Shown here: piece by piece, positions 7,884-18,590 of the stretch
Layout of the letters: every line of letters starts with the position of its first letter
Numbering within the stretch: position 1 is the stretch's first letter
Origin: Cellulomonas sp. Y8
GTDB lineage: Bacteria; Actinomycetota; Actinomycetes; Actinomycetales; Cellulomonadaceae
Direction: 5' to 3'
NCBI RefSeq assembly: GCF_008033115.1
Contig: NZ_CP041203.1
Coordinates: forward strand, 1,364,001-1,428,000
Length of the DNA stretch: 64,000 nt
Position numbers and translations under genes: made by a program
The notes under the pieces: model-generated
Seen by the model: only the letters and a program-made list of their open reading frames with translations
What the model was told of the DNA's origin: nothing
The model's database searches: none

Positions 7884-10280
7884 TCAGCCCTCGATCGGGC
7901 CCGCGTAGTTCAGGCCGAAGCCGAACAGGTAGGAGTTGCCGGCCGCGTCGACGTACGGCTCGGTGTCCTCCTGGACGTCCTCCAGCTGCTTCTCGACCGC
8001 GTCCATGGAGGCCGGGAAGCCGATCGGCAGGCGGCCCTGGGGCTCGTTGAGGCCGATCGCGGTCTCGATGAGCGCCTGGTCGCTGACCCCGAAGCCGACG
8101 AGGATCGCGTCGGACTTCGCCTCGAACTCGGCCGGGACGGTCGGGTTCTTCGCCTTGAGGACGGTGATGACCGGGATGTCCTTGCCGGACGCCTCGACGG
8201 CGGCCACGGCGCGCTCGAACGCGTCGAGGTCCGACTCGTTCGACGTGCGCGAGGTGTTGCCGAAGTAGGACCGGTTCTCCTGCGTGCCGTCGGCCAGGAG
8301 GTCGCCGGAGATCGAGACCTTCCGGACGTTCTCGCCGTCCGCGGTGTACGGGCGGTACTGCAGCGAGAGCGGGTACCACTCACCGGTGGTCTCGTCGTGG
8401 CCGGAGTTGGCGAACACGGCGCCCGAGCTCGGGCTGTCCATGCCGACCAGCACGAGGTCCACGTCGGACAGGTCGGGGGCGGTGTAGCTCGTGACCTTGC
8501 CGTCCGCGTCCTCGACGGCCTCGTCCGTGACGACCTTCGCGAAGTAGTCCTCCGCGATCTCGACCGTCAGGCCGGGGCCCTCGGAGTACTCGCCCGGGCC
8601 GAACAGGCCGGCCTGGCCGGTGTCGAAGTTGCGCGGGATGTACACGGTCTTGTCGGCCCAGTCGCCCGCCTCGGCGGCGGCGATGGTGTCGGCGTCGTTC
8701 TTCAGCATCACGACCGAGTCGAGCTGCGCCTGGTAGCCGGCGTCCATCTTGTCCTGGCTCGCGACGACCTCCGTCGACTCGTCCAGGTCCAGGTAGGCGC
8801 TCTCGTACAGGCCCGGCTGGAACAGCATGTTCAGGATCCGGGTGCCCGACTCCTCGAAGCGGGTCTGCGCGTCGACGTCGTTCTCGCCGGCCTCGAAGTC
8901 CGCCTGCCACATGTCGTACGCCGCGAGCACGGGCTCGACCGCGTTGTTGCCGCCGAACATGTCGACGCCGTTCTTCAGGATCGCGTAGTGCCGGTCCTCG
9001 ACGGTCATGTCGTCGGCGCCCCAGGAGGTGCCGATCATCGCGTCGGGGTCGGTGCTGCCGCCCGCGGTCACGGCCCAGTCGGTCACGACCACGCCGGTGA
9101 AGTTCTCCCGCAGCAGGCCGGTGCGGTACGAGTCGTACGCGCTGCCCATGCGGTCACCGCCGCCGAGCGGCTGGCCCTCGCCGTCCAGGGCGATGGAGTA
9201 CGCGGTCATCACCGCGGCCGCGTCCATCGCGCCCAGGAACACCTCGGCGTGCGCGTCGAAGTTGTCGCCCGGGTAGACGCCGTACTTGCCGGCCTCGGTG
9301 TGCGACTCGCGGCCGCCCTCGCCCGGGCCGTCGCCGGCCCAGTGCTTGATCATCGCGTTGACCGACTCGTCGCCCCAGCCGTCCTCGCCCGGCGTCGTCT
9401 GGAAGCCGTCGACGTAGGCCGTCGCCATGGCGGACGCCAGCTCGACGTTCTCGCCGAACGTGCCGTCGACGCGCAGCCAGCGCGGGTCGGTCGCCAGGTC
9501 GATCTGCGGGCTGAGCGCGGTGCCGATGCCCAGCGCGCGGTACTCCGCGGAGACCGCCTCGGCGAAGGTCGTCATCGTCTCGGTGTCGAACGTCGCGGCC
9601 AGGCCCAGGTGGGACGGCCAGCGCGAGATGTCGCCGGACGCGTTGTAGTTGCCGCCGGACTCCGCCGTCGAGCGCGGGTCGGAGGAGAAGTTCACGGGCA
9701 CGTACGGCTCGTCCTCGGTGGCCAGCTCCTCGGCGTACTCCTGGAGCTGGTTCGACCAGGTGACGTTGGCCTCGACGTCGTTCGGGCCCGCGTTGAGCAC
9801 GTTCCGGAGCCGCGACTCCGACATGTACTCCTTCTGGGCGTCGGTCAGGCCGTCCGCGGGGGAGCGCTCGTGCGAGCTGAACAGCATGAGACCGGCGATC
9901 TGCTCCTTGGACAGGTGCTGCGCCAGGTCCGCCGCGCGGTCCTCCGACGCCTCGCGCCAGTCCTCCCAGACGTCGAGCTCGCCGTTGCCGTTCATGTCCT
10001 TGAAGGCGTACTCCTTGCCGTCGATCTCCTCGGTGAGGAGCTCGACGCCGCTGTCCTTGCCGTAGGACAGCACGGGTCCGTCGCCCGGGTTCGTGACGAC
10101 GACGAACTCGGTCTTGCCGTCGGTCACCTCCCGGGTGGTGAAGGAGTCGCCCGCCTGGGTGTCCTCGTCCGACGAGGAGGGGGAGCACGCCGTGAGGGCG
10201 AACAGGGCGAGACCCGCCACCGCCGCCGCACCCTTGACGTACCCGCCGTTGCGCCGTCGCACCGTGATGGTTGTCTTCAT
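7884..10280 (-). CDS. Lipoprotein glycoside hydrolase family 3
   Basis: 798-residue surface GH3. A lipoprotein signal peptide ends at LTAC (Cys32), so the enzyme should be tethered outside the membrane. Residues about 95-110 (DMNGNGELDVWEDW) resemble a Ca-binding EF-hand loop. The barrel domain carries IKHWAGDGPGEGG at about 311 and the nucleophile Asp401 in VVVTDWA; the sandwich domain follows (about 520-790). There is no fibronectin III domain. It begins with ATG at 10280 after AAGGAAGG. Two LytTR box pairs lie in the region upstream. Its architecture differs from both neighbouring GH3s, so the three probably have different bond or chain-length preferences on the same or related glycans. 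Confidence 0.92.
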   Translation of the reverse strand: MKTTITVRRRNGGYVKGAAAVAGLALFALTACSPSSSDEDTQAGDSFTTREVTDGKTEFVVVTNPGDGPVLSYGKDSGVELLTEEIDGKEYAFKDMNGNGELDVWEDWREASEDRAADLAQHLSKEQIAGLMLFSSHERSPADGLTDAQKEYMSESRLRNVLNAGPNDVEANVTWSNQLQEYAEELATEDEPYVPVNFSSDPRSTAESGGNYNASGDISRWPSHLGLAATFDTETMTTFAEAVSAEYRALGIGTALSPQIDLATDPRWLRVDGTFGENVELASAMATAYVDGFQTTPGEDGWGDESVNAMIKHWAGDGPGEGGRESHTEAGKYGVYPGDNFDAHAEVFLGAMDAAAVMTAYSIALDGEGQPLGGGDRMGSAYDSYRTGLLRENFTGVVVTDWAVTAGGSTDPDAMIGTSWGADDMTVEDRHYAILKNGVDMFGGNNAVEPVLAAYDMWQADFEAGENDVDAQTRFEESGTRILNMLFQPGLYESAYLDLDESTEVVASQDKMDAGYQAQLDSVVMLKNDADTIAAAEAGDWADKTVYIPRNFDTGQAGLFGPGEYSEGPGLTVEIAEDYFAKVVTDEAVEDADGKVTSYTAPDLSDVDLVLVGMDSPSSGAVFANSGHDETTGEWYPLSLQYRPYTADGENVRKVSISGDLLADGTQENRSYFGNTSRTSNESDLDAFERAVAAVEASGKDIPVITVLKAKNPTVPAEFEAKSDAILVGFGVSDQALIETAIGLNEPQGRLPIGFPASMDAVEKQLEDVQEDTEPYVDAAGNSYLFGFGLNYAGPIEG

Positions 10281-10401
10281 CGACCTTCCTTGTCATCTCG
10301 CGGCTCTGCTCGCGCGCCGCCGGCGCCGCGCCCTCGTCGGGCGGTGCCGGCGTCCCGTGTGCGCGCCACAGCGCACCTGGAGAACCGATCGCGACCCGTG
10401 A

Positions 10402-11943
<1,542 letters not shown>

Positions 11944-11965
11944 GCCCGGCGGCCCCCTCGGCGCG

Positions 11966-13300
11966 TCAGCGCGCGAGCGCGTCCGGGCGGCTGCTCGCCG
12001 GGACCGGCAGCAGGATCCGCAGCGCGAACCAGCTGTCGTCCGCGCTCACGGTCATCGAGCCGCCGTACTTCTCCGCCGTGTGCCGGATCGACTTCAGCCC
12101 GTACCCGTGCCGGTCGCGGTCGGCCCGCCGGGTCACGATGGCGCCGTCCTCGGTCCGCAGCGTCCCCGAGAAGTAGTTCTCGAACGTCGCCAGCACGAAG
12201 CCGCCCGTGGCGTACAGCGCGACCTTGATCAGCCGCTTCTCCGGCTCCGGCACCGCCATCACCGCGTCGATCGCGTTGTCCAGGGCGTTGCCGAACACCG
12301 CGGAGACGTCCATCGCCGACATGAAGTCGATCGTCGCGCCGTCCGCGACGTACGTGAGGTCGACGCCCTTCTCGGCGCACTCCAGGCTCTTGGACGTGAG
12401 GATGACGTCGAGCACCCCGTTGCCGGTGCGCGCCTGCGCGGCGTACCCGGACACGCTGGCCTCCAGGTCGTCCAGGTAGGACGCCCGCTTGCCCTCGTCG
12501 CTCTCCGCGCGGAGGACCGCGATCTGGTGCTTGAGGTCGTGGTACTTCCGGTCGACGACCTCGATGCTGCGCTTCGACTGCAGGTACTGCTCGTGCTGCC
12601 GGCGGAGCATCTCGTCGACGGCCTTGACGTCGGCGCGGGCCCGGAGCTGGAGCCGCTGGCCCTGCTGCGCGTACAGCGCGACGAACCCGCACAGGTCCAC
12701 CAGCGTGCGGATGTAGAAGATCTCCAGCCCCAGCCGGCCGCTGAACGGCGTGTTCGCGTTGAGGAAGCTGATGTTGCTCATGAAGAACGTCACCAGCGCG
12801 ATCGCCACCGCCGACGCCAGCTCGCCGAACGACACCTCGAGCGGCTGGGCGGGGCGGAAGTGCCGGGTCTCGATCAGGTACACCAGCACGAACGACGCGA
12901 CGTACATGACCACGCCGAACGCCACCTGCCAGGCGACCCCGGGCCGGCCCTCGGGCAGGAAGAAGAAGCAGTGCATCTGCCAGTGCAGCGCCGCGACCAG
13001 CTCGGCGAGCACCAGCGCGCGGGCGGCGAAGTACCCCGCGTCCCGCGCCGACACCCGCGCGGCCGTGACGATGAACGTGTACATCGCCGCCACCGCGGCG
13101 GCCATGCCGAGCGACCACAGCGCGAGCGGCAGCCGGTCCGCGAGCTCCTGGACCGCGACCAGCACCCCGAGCGCGGCCGCGGCGACGAGCACGAGGCGGC
13201 GGACCGGGAGCCGCTGGCGGCGCAGCAGGACGTACAGCAGGCACGCCGCCCACTCCGCGATGCCCGTGAGGACCCGCGGGATGTCCGGGAGCGTCTCCAT
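11966..13300 (-). CDS. GHKL sensor histidine kinase (AgrC/LytS-like)
   Basis: 444 residues. Six or so membrane helices fill the first 220 residues and no extracellular domain is evident, as in AgrC-type peptide-sensing kinases. The phosphoacceptor region is VDRKYHDLKHQ, then a GHKL ATPase domain with N-box FGNALDNAIDA and G-box GYGLKSIRHTAEKYGG. The ATG at 13300 lies 2 bases after the regulator stop; a GTG at 13306 overlapping that stop (GTGA) is an equally good start. It is co-transcribed with the LytTR regulator. No AgrB/AgrD-like peptide genes are present, so the signal is unknown. Confidence 0.9.
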   Translation of the reverse strand: METLPDIPRVLTGIAEWAACLLYVLLRRQRLPVRRLVLVAAAALGVLVAVQELADRLPLALWSLGMAAAVAAMYTFIVTAARVSARDAGYFAARALVLAELVAALHWQMHCFFFLPEGRPGVAWQVAFGVVMYVASFVLVYLIETRHFRPAQPLEVSFGELASAVAIALVTFFMSNISFLNANTPFSGRLGLEIFYIRTLVDLCGFVALYAQQGQRLQLRARADVKAVDEMLRRQHEQYLQSKRSIEVVDRKYHDLKHQIAVLRAESDEGKRASYLDDLEASVSGYAAQARTGNGVLDVILTSKSLECAEKGVDLTYVADGATIDFMSAMDVSAVFGNALDNAIDAVMAVPEPEKRLIKVALYATGGFVLATFENYFSGTLRTEDGAIVTRRADRDRHGYGLKSIRHTAEKYGGSMTVSADDSWFALRILLPVPASSRPDALAR

Positions 13301-13302
13301 GA

Positions 13303-14016
13303 TCACGCGTGCCGCGCCCCGAGGTAGTCGGTGAGCGCCGCGAGGAACGCCTTCTTCCGCGGGCGGCTGATCAGGAGGTCGTGCCCGCCGACCATCAGCG
13401 CGCTGCTGCCCTGCACCCCGAGCACGTGCCGCAGGTTCACCAGGTAGCCGCTGTTGCTGCGGAAGAAGCTCTTGCCCTCGAGCTCCGCCTCCAGCGACTT
13501 CAGCGGGCCGACCACCGAGTACCGGCCGTCGACCGTGTGCACCGTGGTGCGGTGCTTGGCCGACTCCAGGAACACGATGTCGTCGGTCGCGACCCGCACC
13601 AGGCCGCCGTCGACGGTCAGCAGCAGGTAGTCGGCCGACCGGCGGCGCAGCCGCGCGATCGAGCGCTTGATCTCCTGCGAGAACGCGAAGTACGGCACCG
13701 GCTTGAGGACGTAGCTCAGCGCGTCGACCTCGTAGCCCTTGATCGCGTACTGCGTCATGTTCGTGATGAACACGATGACGACGTCCCGGTCGACCTGGCG
13801 GATCTTCTCGGCGGCGCTGAACCCGTCGAGCTCGGGCATCTCGACGTCCAGCAGCAGGATGTCGAACACCGGCCGGTAGCCCGCGACGACCTGGGCGCCG
13901 TCGGCGAACCGGGTGACGTCGAACTGCTCGCCGTGGTCGCGCTCGTACCGACGCAGGTGGTCGAGGAGGAGCGCGGCGCTCGCCGCGTCGTCCTCGACGA
14001 TGCCGATCCTGATCAC
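13303..14016 (-). CDS. LytTR-family response regulator (AgrA/AlgR type)
   Basis: 237 residues. The receiver domain begins with IRIGIVEDD and carries the phosphorylated Asp in DILLLDVEMPELDG and the Lys in VLKPVPYF. The C-terminal LytTR DNA-binding domain (about 135-235) shows DIVFLESAKHRTTVHTVDG, FFRSNSGYLVNLRHV and LLISRPRKKAFL. The GTG at 14016 has GGAG 9 bases upstream; the long in-frame extension before it lacks a ribosome site. LytTR domains bind paired 9-bp direct repeats 12-13 bp apart, which is what occurs at four places in this window. It is therefore the best candidate regulator of the GH3/gtrA genes. Confidence 0.93.
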   Translation of the reverse strand: MIRIGIVEDDAASAALLLDHLRRYERDHGEQFDVTRFADGAQVVAGYRPVFDILLLDVEMPELDGFSAAEKIRQVDRDVVIVFITNMTQYAIKGYEVDALSYVLKPVPYFAFSQEIKRSIARLRRRSADYLLLTVDGGLVRVATDDIVFLESAKHRTTVHTVDGRYSVVGPLKSLEAELEGKSFFRSNSGYLVNLRHVLGVQGSSALMVGGHDLLISRPRKKAFLAALTDYLGARHA

Positions 14017-14139
14017 GGTGCCGTTCTCCGGGGTCCGCCTGCCACGCCCGCGGCGACGCGGGCCCTTGCGCCCGCCCCGGAGCGGCGTGGCGTGCCGCGG
14101 TCCCCTGTCGCGGCCCGCGGCTCCGGCGGGTCGCGGCCG

Positions 14140-14168
14140 ATGGTAGGTGACGCGCACCTGACGTGTCA
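14140..14168 (-). promoter_or_regulatory. Promoter of the LytTR/kinase operon
   Basis: Minus strand TGACAC, 17-base spacer, TACCAT. Its good -35 and the absence of LytTR boxes at the usual distance suggest the operon is not activated by its own regulator in the way the GH3 genes appear to be. Confidence 0.5.
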
Positions 14169-14209
14169 TCCACGCTGGCAGGAGGGTGAGACGCAGGGCC
14201 GCGACGTGC

Positions 14210-14944
14210 TCACGTCGGGACGGCCATGGCCTCCTCGGCGTCGGCCTCGCCCTGGACCGCGGCCACGACGACCGCCGCGAGGTCGTCCGGGCGGCTGAGC
14301 TGCGGCCAGTGGCCGGTCGGCAGCTCGACGACCGTCACGTCCCGGATGCGGGCGAGCTCGCGCACGTACGGGTGGTCCTTCGCCATGAGGTCGCGCAGCA
14401 CCGCCTCGGGCATGGTCGAGGTGATGACCGTGACGGGGACCTCGTACCGGCGCTCGTCGTGCAGCCGCTGCGGGCCGTTGGCCACGAGCGGGGGGACGGA
14501 GAGCGCCCGCGCACGGAAGTCGGCGCGGACCTGGTCGGTCAGGCCCTCCAGCTCCTCCTCCTCGAACACGCCCCAGTCCGGCAGCGGCACGACGCCGTCG
14601 ACCACCGGCAGCTCGTCGTTGACGACGCCGCCCTCGCCGAGCGGGCCGCTGTCGACGTAGACCACCTGCTCGACGCGGTCGGGCCGCAGGTCGGCCACGG
14701 CGTGCGCGACGGCGCCGCCACCGCTGTGGCCGACGACCACGAACGGGCCGTCCATGCCGTCGATCAGCTCCGCGACCGCGCGCGCCTGGTCGGCGATCGT
14801 GATGCCCGCGACCTCGTCCGCCGCGCCGCCGGCGCCCAGCGGCGTGACGGGGTGCGGGGTGTGCCCGGCGGCCTCCAGGGCCGCGGAGACCGGCGCCCAG
14901 GAGGACGCGTCGAGCCAGAAACCCGGGATCAGGACGACGTTCAT
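14210..14944 (-). CDS. Alpha/beta hydrolase (esterase-like)
   Basis: 244 residues of alpha/beta hydrolase fold, probably a soluble esterase or related hydrolase. The oxyanion region is VLIPGFWLD, the nucleophile elbow is VVGHSGGG with the catalytic Ser, and the His is likely in LPTGHWPQLSRPDDLA near the end. The ATG at 14944 begins the conserved core, though the ribosome site (GGAG one base before) is poor. It is divergent from the alcohol dehydrogenase; the 145 bp between holds a TTGA-4-TCAA palindrome. Substrate unknown. Confidence 0.85.
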   Translation of the reverse strand: MNVVLIPGFWLDASSWAPVSAALEAAGHTPHPVTPLGAGGAADEVAGITIADQARAVAELIDGMDGPFVVVGHSGGGAVAHAVADLRPDRVEQVVYVDSGPLGEGGVVNDELPVVDGVVPLPDWGVFEEEELEGLTDQVRADFRARALSVPPLVANGPQRLHDERRYEVPVTVITSTMPEAVLRDLMAKDHPYVRELARIRDVTVVELPTGHWPQLSRPDDLAAVVVAAVQGEADAEEAMAVPT

Positions 14945-15016
14945 GCTCCGACCGTAGACGTGACCTCCGACACACGCGACGGTGCGCACGCGCCGCCGAT
15001 CTCGACCACCCGGTAG

Positions 15017-15028
15017 TTGACACTTCAA
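15017..15028. promoter_or_regulatory. TTGA-N4-TCAA inverted repeat with TTGACA element
   Basis: The palindrome TTGACACTTCAA lies in the divergent region between the hydrolase and the alcohol dehydrogenase. Its left half is a perfect -35 hexamer for the plus strand, so a bound repressor would block it. No matching regulator gene is adjacent. Confidence 0.4.
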
Positions 15029-15089
15029 GCGTATGGTGGCTTTGTCTACCACCGATCCGGGGGTCGTCCCGGAGGAAGAAGTCGCTGCT

Positions 15090-16121
15090 ATGAAGGCCCT
15101 GCAGTACCGCGAGATCGGCGCCCGCCCCGAGCTGGTCGAGGTCGACAAGCCCACCCCCGGCCCGTCGGAGGTGCTGCTGCGCGTCACCGCCGCCGGCGCC
15201 TGCCACTCGGACGAGTTCATCATGGGCGCCTCCGCGGAGGACTACTCCTTCAAGCCGCTGCCGCTGACGCTGGGCCACGAGGTCGCCGGCGTCGTCGAGC
15301 AGGTCGGCGCGGGCGTGCACGGCGTCGAGGTCGGCGAGAGCGTCCTGGTCTACGGCCCGTGGGGCTGCGGCCGCTGCTACGCGTGCGCGTCGGGCGAGGA
15401 GCAGAACTGCGAGCAGGGCATGCGCGCGCCCGGCATCTTCACCGACGGCGGCATGGCCGAGTACATGGTCGTCGACGACGCCCGGCACCTCGTGCCGCTC
15501 GGCGACCTGGACCCGGTGCGCAACGTCTCGCTCACGGACGCGGGCCTCACCCCGTACCGCGCCGTGAAGTCCGCGCTCCCCCGCCTGACGCCGGGCACGA
15601 CCGCCGTCGTCATCGGCTCGGGCGGCCTGGGCCACGTCGCGATCCAGATCCTCAAGGCGCTGACCCAGAGCACCGTCGTGGTGCTCGACGTCGCCGAGGA
15701 CAAGCTCGCGTTCGCCCGCGAGGTCGGCGCGGACCACGCGTTCCTGTCGAACCCGGACGCGATCGAGTCGGTCAAGGGCCTGACCCGCGGGCTCGGCGCG
15801 GACGTCGTCCTCGACTTCGTCGGCATCCAGCCGACCGCCGACCTGGCCGGCGGCATGGTGCGCGTCGGCGGCGACGTCGTGGTCGTGGGCGTGGCGTCCG
15901 GCGCGGTGCGGATCGGCCAGACGACCGTGCCGCTCGACGTCAACGGCCGGGCGATCAACTGGGGCTCGCGCACGGAGCTGATGGAGGTCGTCGAGCTCGC
16001 GAAGCGCGGCGCGATCACGATCCACGTCGAGGAGTTCACGCTCGACCAGGCGCCGGAGGCGTACGAGCGGCTGCACGCCGGCCAGGTCCGCGGGCGCGCC
16101 GTGATCGTCCCGGGCGCCTGA
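15090..16121 (+). CDS. Zinc-dependent NAD(P) alcohol dehydrogenase
   Basis: 343-residue medium-chain dehydrogenase oxidising alcohols to aldehydes or the reverse. GroES-like domain first, with catalytic zinc ligands in GACHSDEF and GHEVAG, and four structural zinc cysteines in GCGRCYACASGEEQNC. The Rossmann domain follows with VIGSGGLGHVAIQ; an Asp after strand 2 (VVVLDVAEDKL) favours NAD over NADP. The ATG at 15090 is chosen as the family start; GGAGG lies 14 bases before it, and an ATG at 15033 would add 19 unusual residues. It stands alone before a repeat cluster at 16139. Confidence 0.92.
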   Translation: MKALQYREIGARPELVEVDKPTPGPSEVLLRVTAAGACHSDEFIMGASAEDYSFKPLPLTLGHEVAGVVEQVGAGVHGVEVGESVLVYGPWGCGRCYACASGEEQNCEQGMRAPGIFTDGGMAEYMVVDDARHLVPLGDLDPVRNVSLTDAGLTPYRAVKSALPRLTPGTTAVVIGSGGLGHVAIQILKALTQSTVVVLDVAEDKLAFAREVGADHAFLSNPDAIESVKGLTRGLGADVVLDFVGIQPTADLAGGMVRVGGDVVVVGVASGAVRIGQTTVPLDVNGRAINWGSRTELMEVVELAKRGAITIHVEEFTLDQAPEAYERLHAGQVRGRAVIVPGA

Positions 16122-16138
16122 CGGTCCGACAGCACGTC

Positions 16139-16211
16139 GCCGAGATCGGTGCCTCGCGCCGAGATCGGTGGTTCCAGCCACCGATCTCGGCGGGAACCAC
16201 CGATCTCGGCG
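16139..16211. repeat. Palindromic repeat cluster, family 1 (locus 1)
   Basis: Four copies of GCCGAGATCGGTG in alternating orientation. Copies at 16157-16175 and 16193-16211 form a perfect 19-bp inverted repeat (CGCCGAGATCGGTGGTTCC and its complement), with an inverted copy between. It lies between the convergent ends of the alcohol dehydrogenase and acylphosphatase genes and may act as a two-way terminator. A related element (GAGGTCGGCGGTTCC) is at 25874-25942. Confidence 0.75.
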
Positions 16212-16244
16212 TCCGGGGACCGGGGTGGGCGCGCCGGTGCGAGC

Positions 16245-16514
16245 TCAGCCCGCGATCGTGAAGGCCGTCGACCCCTCCGGAGGCGCGTCGCGCTCCTCGA
16301 CGCGCGTCACGTCGGCGAACCGCGGACCCTCGCGCGCCCAGGCCGCGAGCGCCGCCACCGCGTCCGCGGACCCCTCGGCCAGCGCCTCGACGGTGCCGTC
16401 GGCCCGGTTCCGCACCCAGCCCGTGACGCCGAGCCGCCGGGCCTCCGCAGCCATCGAGGCCCGGTAGCCGACCCCCTGCACCTGTCCGTGCACCACCCAG
16501 CGCCGTGCGGTCAT
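16245..16514 (-). CDS. acyP: Acylphosphatase
   Basis: 89-residue enzyme hydrolysing the carboxyl-phosphate bond of acyl phosphates in the cytoplasm. The phosphate loop with catalytic Arg is VHGQVQGVGYR and the catalytic Asn is in GWVRNRADGTVEA. Length is typical. The ATG at 16514 is the only start that fits; the upstream in-frame extension is not protein-like. It is divergent from the DoxX-like gene with 53 bp between. Confidence 0.94.
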   Translation of the reverse strand: MTARRWVVHGQVQGVGYRASMAAEARRLGVTGWVRNRADGTVEALAEGSADAVAALAAWAREGPRFADVTRVEERDAPPEGSTAFTIAG

Positions 16515-16567
16515 CGCCCCAGTCTGGCCCGGGTGCCCGCGGGGGCGCACGCGGCGAGGATGGGCGC

Positions 16568-16990
16568 GTGACCCGCAGCCTGCCGACCGCCGACGCACCG
16601 GCCCCCGCCCGCCCGCTCACCCGCGGCGCCGGCGTCGTGGCCGTCGCCTTCCTCGTCTCCGGCGTGGTCCACCTGGTCCGGCCCCGCGTGTTCGAGCCGG
16701 CCGTGCCGCGCGCGCTCCCCCGCCCGCGCGACCTCGTGCTCGCGTCCGGCGTCGCGGAGCTCGCGTGCGCCGCGGGGCTGGTGCTCCCGGCCACCCGGCG
16801 CGTCGCGGGGCCCGCGAGCGCGGCGCTCCTCGCCGCGGTGTTCCCGGCGAACGTGCAGATGGCCGTCGACGGCGTGCGCGGGCTGGCCCGGCACCGGAGC
16901 CGCGGCACCGCCGTGCGGGCGGGCGTCACGCTCGCCCGGCTGCCGCTGCAGTGGCCGCTGATCCGCTGGGCGGCGTCCGCCGGCCGCTGA
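16568..16990 (+). CDS. DoxX-like small membrane protein
   Basis: 140 residues with about four hydrophobic segments, typical of the DoxX/DoxX-like superfamily. The conserved early pattern is VAFLVSGVVHLVRP, followed by an ELACAAGLVLP segment and FPANVQMAVDG. The GTG at 16568 has GAGG 8 bases before. Family members are often linked to thiosulfate or respiratory metabolism but this one has no informative neighbour, so function is not assigned. Confidence 0.75.
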   Translation: MTRSLPTADAPAPARPLTRGAGVVAVAFLVSGVVHLVRPRVFEPAVPRALPRPRDLVLASGVAELACAAGLVLPATRRVAGPASAALLAAVFPANVQMAVDGVRGLARHRSRGTAVRAGVTLARLPLQWPLIRWAASAGR

Positions 16991-17003
16991 TTCCCGCGTG
17001 CGC

Positions 17004-17052
17004 GGGCGCGCGGGCCGGCCCACCCCCCTGCCGGGGACCGGCCCGCGCGCCC
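17004..17052. terminator. Bidirectional terminator hairpin
   Basis: Perfect 15-bp GC stem (17004-17018 with 17038-17052) with a 19-base loop, between the convergent DoxX-like and FAD-oxidase genes. Confidence 0.7.
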
Positions 17053-17058
17053 CGCGCG

Positions 17059-18453
17059 TCAGGCGTCGACCGGTCGGTTGCCCCGGAAGATCCCCGCGGG
17101 GTCGACCGCGGCCTTGACCGCCCGCAGCCGGTCGACCGTCGCGGCCGGGTAGGCCCGCCGGATCGACTCGTCCCGGTCGAGGAACGTGAGCGGCGCCGTG
17201 CCCGTGCTCCAGGGCGCGAACGTCGTGAACAGCTGGTCCAGCGCCGCGGACACCAGCGGGGCCAGGTCCGGGCTCGGCACGATCGTGAGGCCGGTGAGCA
17301 GGTAGGGCTCGTCGGCGGTGCCGGCGGCGGAGGGCACCCGCTCCCGGGCGAGGGCGCCGCCGACGTGCCGGAGCTGCACCTGGAGCAGCGGGGTGCCGCT
17401 GCCCGCGCCGGCGACGCGGAGCAGCTCGGCGGCCGCGTCGTCGTCGAAGCCGTGCAGCCGGGTGCCGGCGAGGACGGCCGGGACCGGGTCGACGGGCTCC
17501 TCCGCGAGCAGCCCCACCTCCCCCGGCGCCACGGCCCGGACGGTGTCCCGGAGCACCGGCCCGGCGGCGCGCAGCGGCGCGAGCAGCTGCTCGCAGGCCG
17601 CGGCGTCGCCCAGGTAGGTGGCCGTGACGACCGCGAGCGACTGCCCCCGCAGCTCCGCGGGGATGAACGGGGCGTCCGGCAGGTGCATGAGCGTGAACCA
17701 CGCGGTCAGCTCCTCGGGCGCGGACCGCGTGACCTCCAGGAACGCGCGGAGCACCGGCCCCGCCGCCTCGGCCGGGTAGCCGAGCAGGCCGCCGGAGATC
17801 CGCGGCGCCGGGTGCAGGTCCAGCTCGAGCGCGGTGACGAGCGCGAACTCGCCGCCGCCCCCGCGCAGGGCCCAGAGCAGGTCTGCGTCCGCGGGGTCGT
17901 CCGACCGCACCCAGCGCAGCGCGCCGGAGGCGTCGACGACCTCGGCGGCGCGGATCGACTGGGCGCCGGGCCCGTACGCGCGGCTGAACCAGGACAGCCC
18001 GCCGCTCAGGCTGTAGCCGACGACGGTGACGTCGGGGTTCGAGCCGATGAGCGCGGTCAGGCCGGTGCCGTCGAGCGCCGCCTGCAGGTCGCCCCACTTC
18101 ACCCCGGCGCCGACCCGGGCCACGCGGGCGTCCGCGTCCACCCAGATGTCGCCGAGCGCGGCGGTCCGCACGACCACGGTGCCGTCGAGGGCCGCGCTCG
18201 CCCCGTGCCCGTTGGGCTGGGCGCTGACCGTGACGCCGTGGCGCGCGGCCCAGCGCACGGTCGCGGCGACGTCCGAGGCGTCCGCGGCGACGACGAGGGC
18301 GAGCGGCCGCTGGTCGACCAGCCGGTTCCACGGGAGGCGTGCGACGTCCCACTCGGGGTCGCCGGGATCGAGCACGGCGCCGGTGACGGCGGCGCGGAGC
18401 TCGTCGAGGAGCGTGGTGCCGAGCGGCTCGGGGGCCGTGATCTGGGTGACCAT
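17059..18453 (-). CDS. FAD-binding oxidase (berberine-bridge-enzyme/PCMH type)
   Basis: 464 residues. The N-terminal FAD-binding PCMH domain (about 35-210) includes SAQPNGHGASAALDG, where the His is the likely site of covalent flavin attachment, and GYSLSGGLSWFSRAYG. A substrate domain follows, ending in the flavin-side motif VDPAGIFRGNRPVDA. Only one covalent anchor is apparent (no Cys at the second site). It should oxidise a sugar, alcohol or aromatic substrate with oxygen. The ATG at 18453 starts the conserved part. It is divergent from a LuxR-type regulator with a perfect palindrome at 18491-18504 near its -10. Confidence 0.88.
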   Translation of the reverse strand: MVTQITAPEPLGTTLLDELRAAVTGAVLDPGDPEWDVARLPWNRLVDQRPLALVVAADASDVAATVRWAARHGVTVSAQPNGHGASAALDGTVVVRTAALGDIWVDADARVARVGAGVKWGDLQAALDGTGLTALIGSNPDVTVVGYSLSGGLSWFSRAYGPGAQSIRAAEVVDASGALRWVRSDDPADADLLWALRGGGGEFALVTALELDLHPAPRISGGLLGYPAEAAGPVLRAFLEVTRSAPEELTAWFTLMHLPDAPFIPAELRGQSLAVVTATYLGDAAACEQLLAPLRAAGPVLRDTVRAVAPGEVGLLAEEPVDPVPAVLAGTRLHGFDDDAAAELLRVAGAGSGTPLLQVQLRHVGGALARERVPSAAGTADEPYLLTGLTIVPSPDLAPLVSAALDQLFTTFAPWSTGTAPLTFLDRDESIRRAYPAATVDRLRAVKAAVDPAGIFRGNRPVDA

Positions 18454-18490
18454 GTCGACGAGCGTCGCGGCGCGGGGCGGGGCGCGGTAT

Positions 18491-18504
18491 CCCAGGAACC
18501 TGGG
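18491..18504. promoter_or_regulatory. Palindrome CCCAGG-AA-CCTGGG in the oxidase/LuxR divergent region
   Basis: A 14-bp inverted repeat, directly upstream of the minus-strand sequence GATACC that could be the oxidase -10. A plausible operator for the adjacent LuxR-type regulator. Confidence 0.45.
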
Positions 18505-18590
18505 TGGTCGCGGCCCGGCCCTCCCACGCACGGCCGCCGCCGGGAAAAAGGGGCTTTCCGGACGATCCCGACAGGAGCACCATCGGGGGC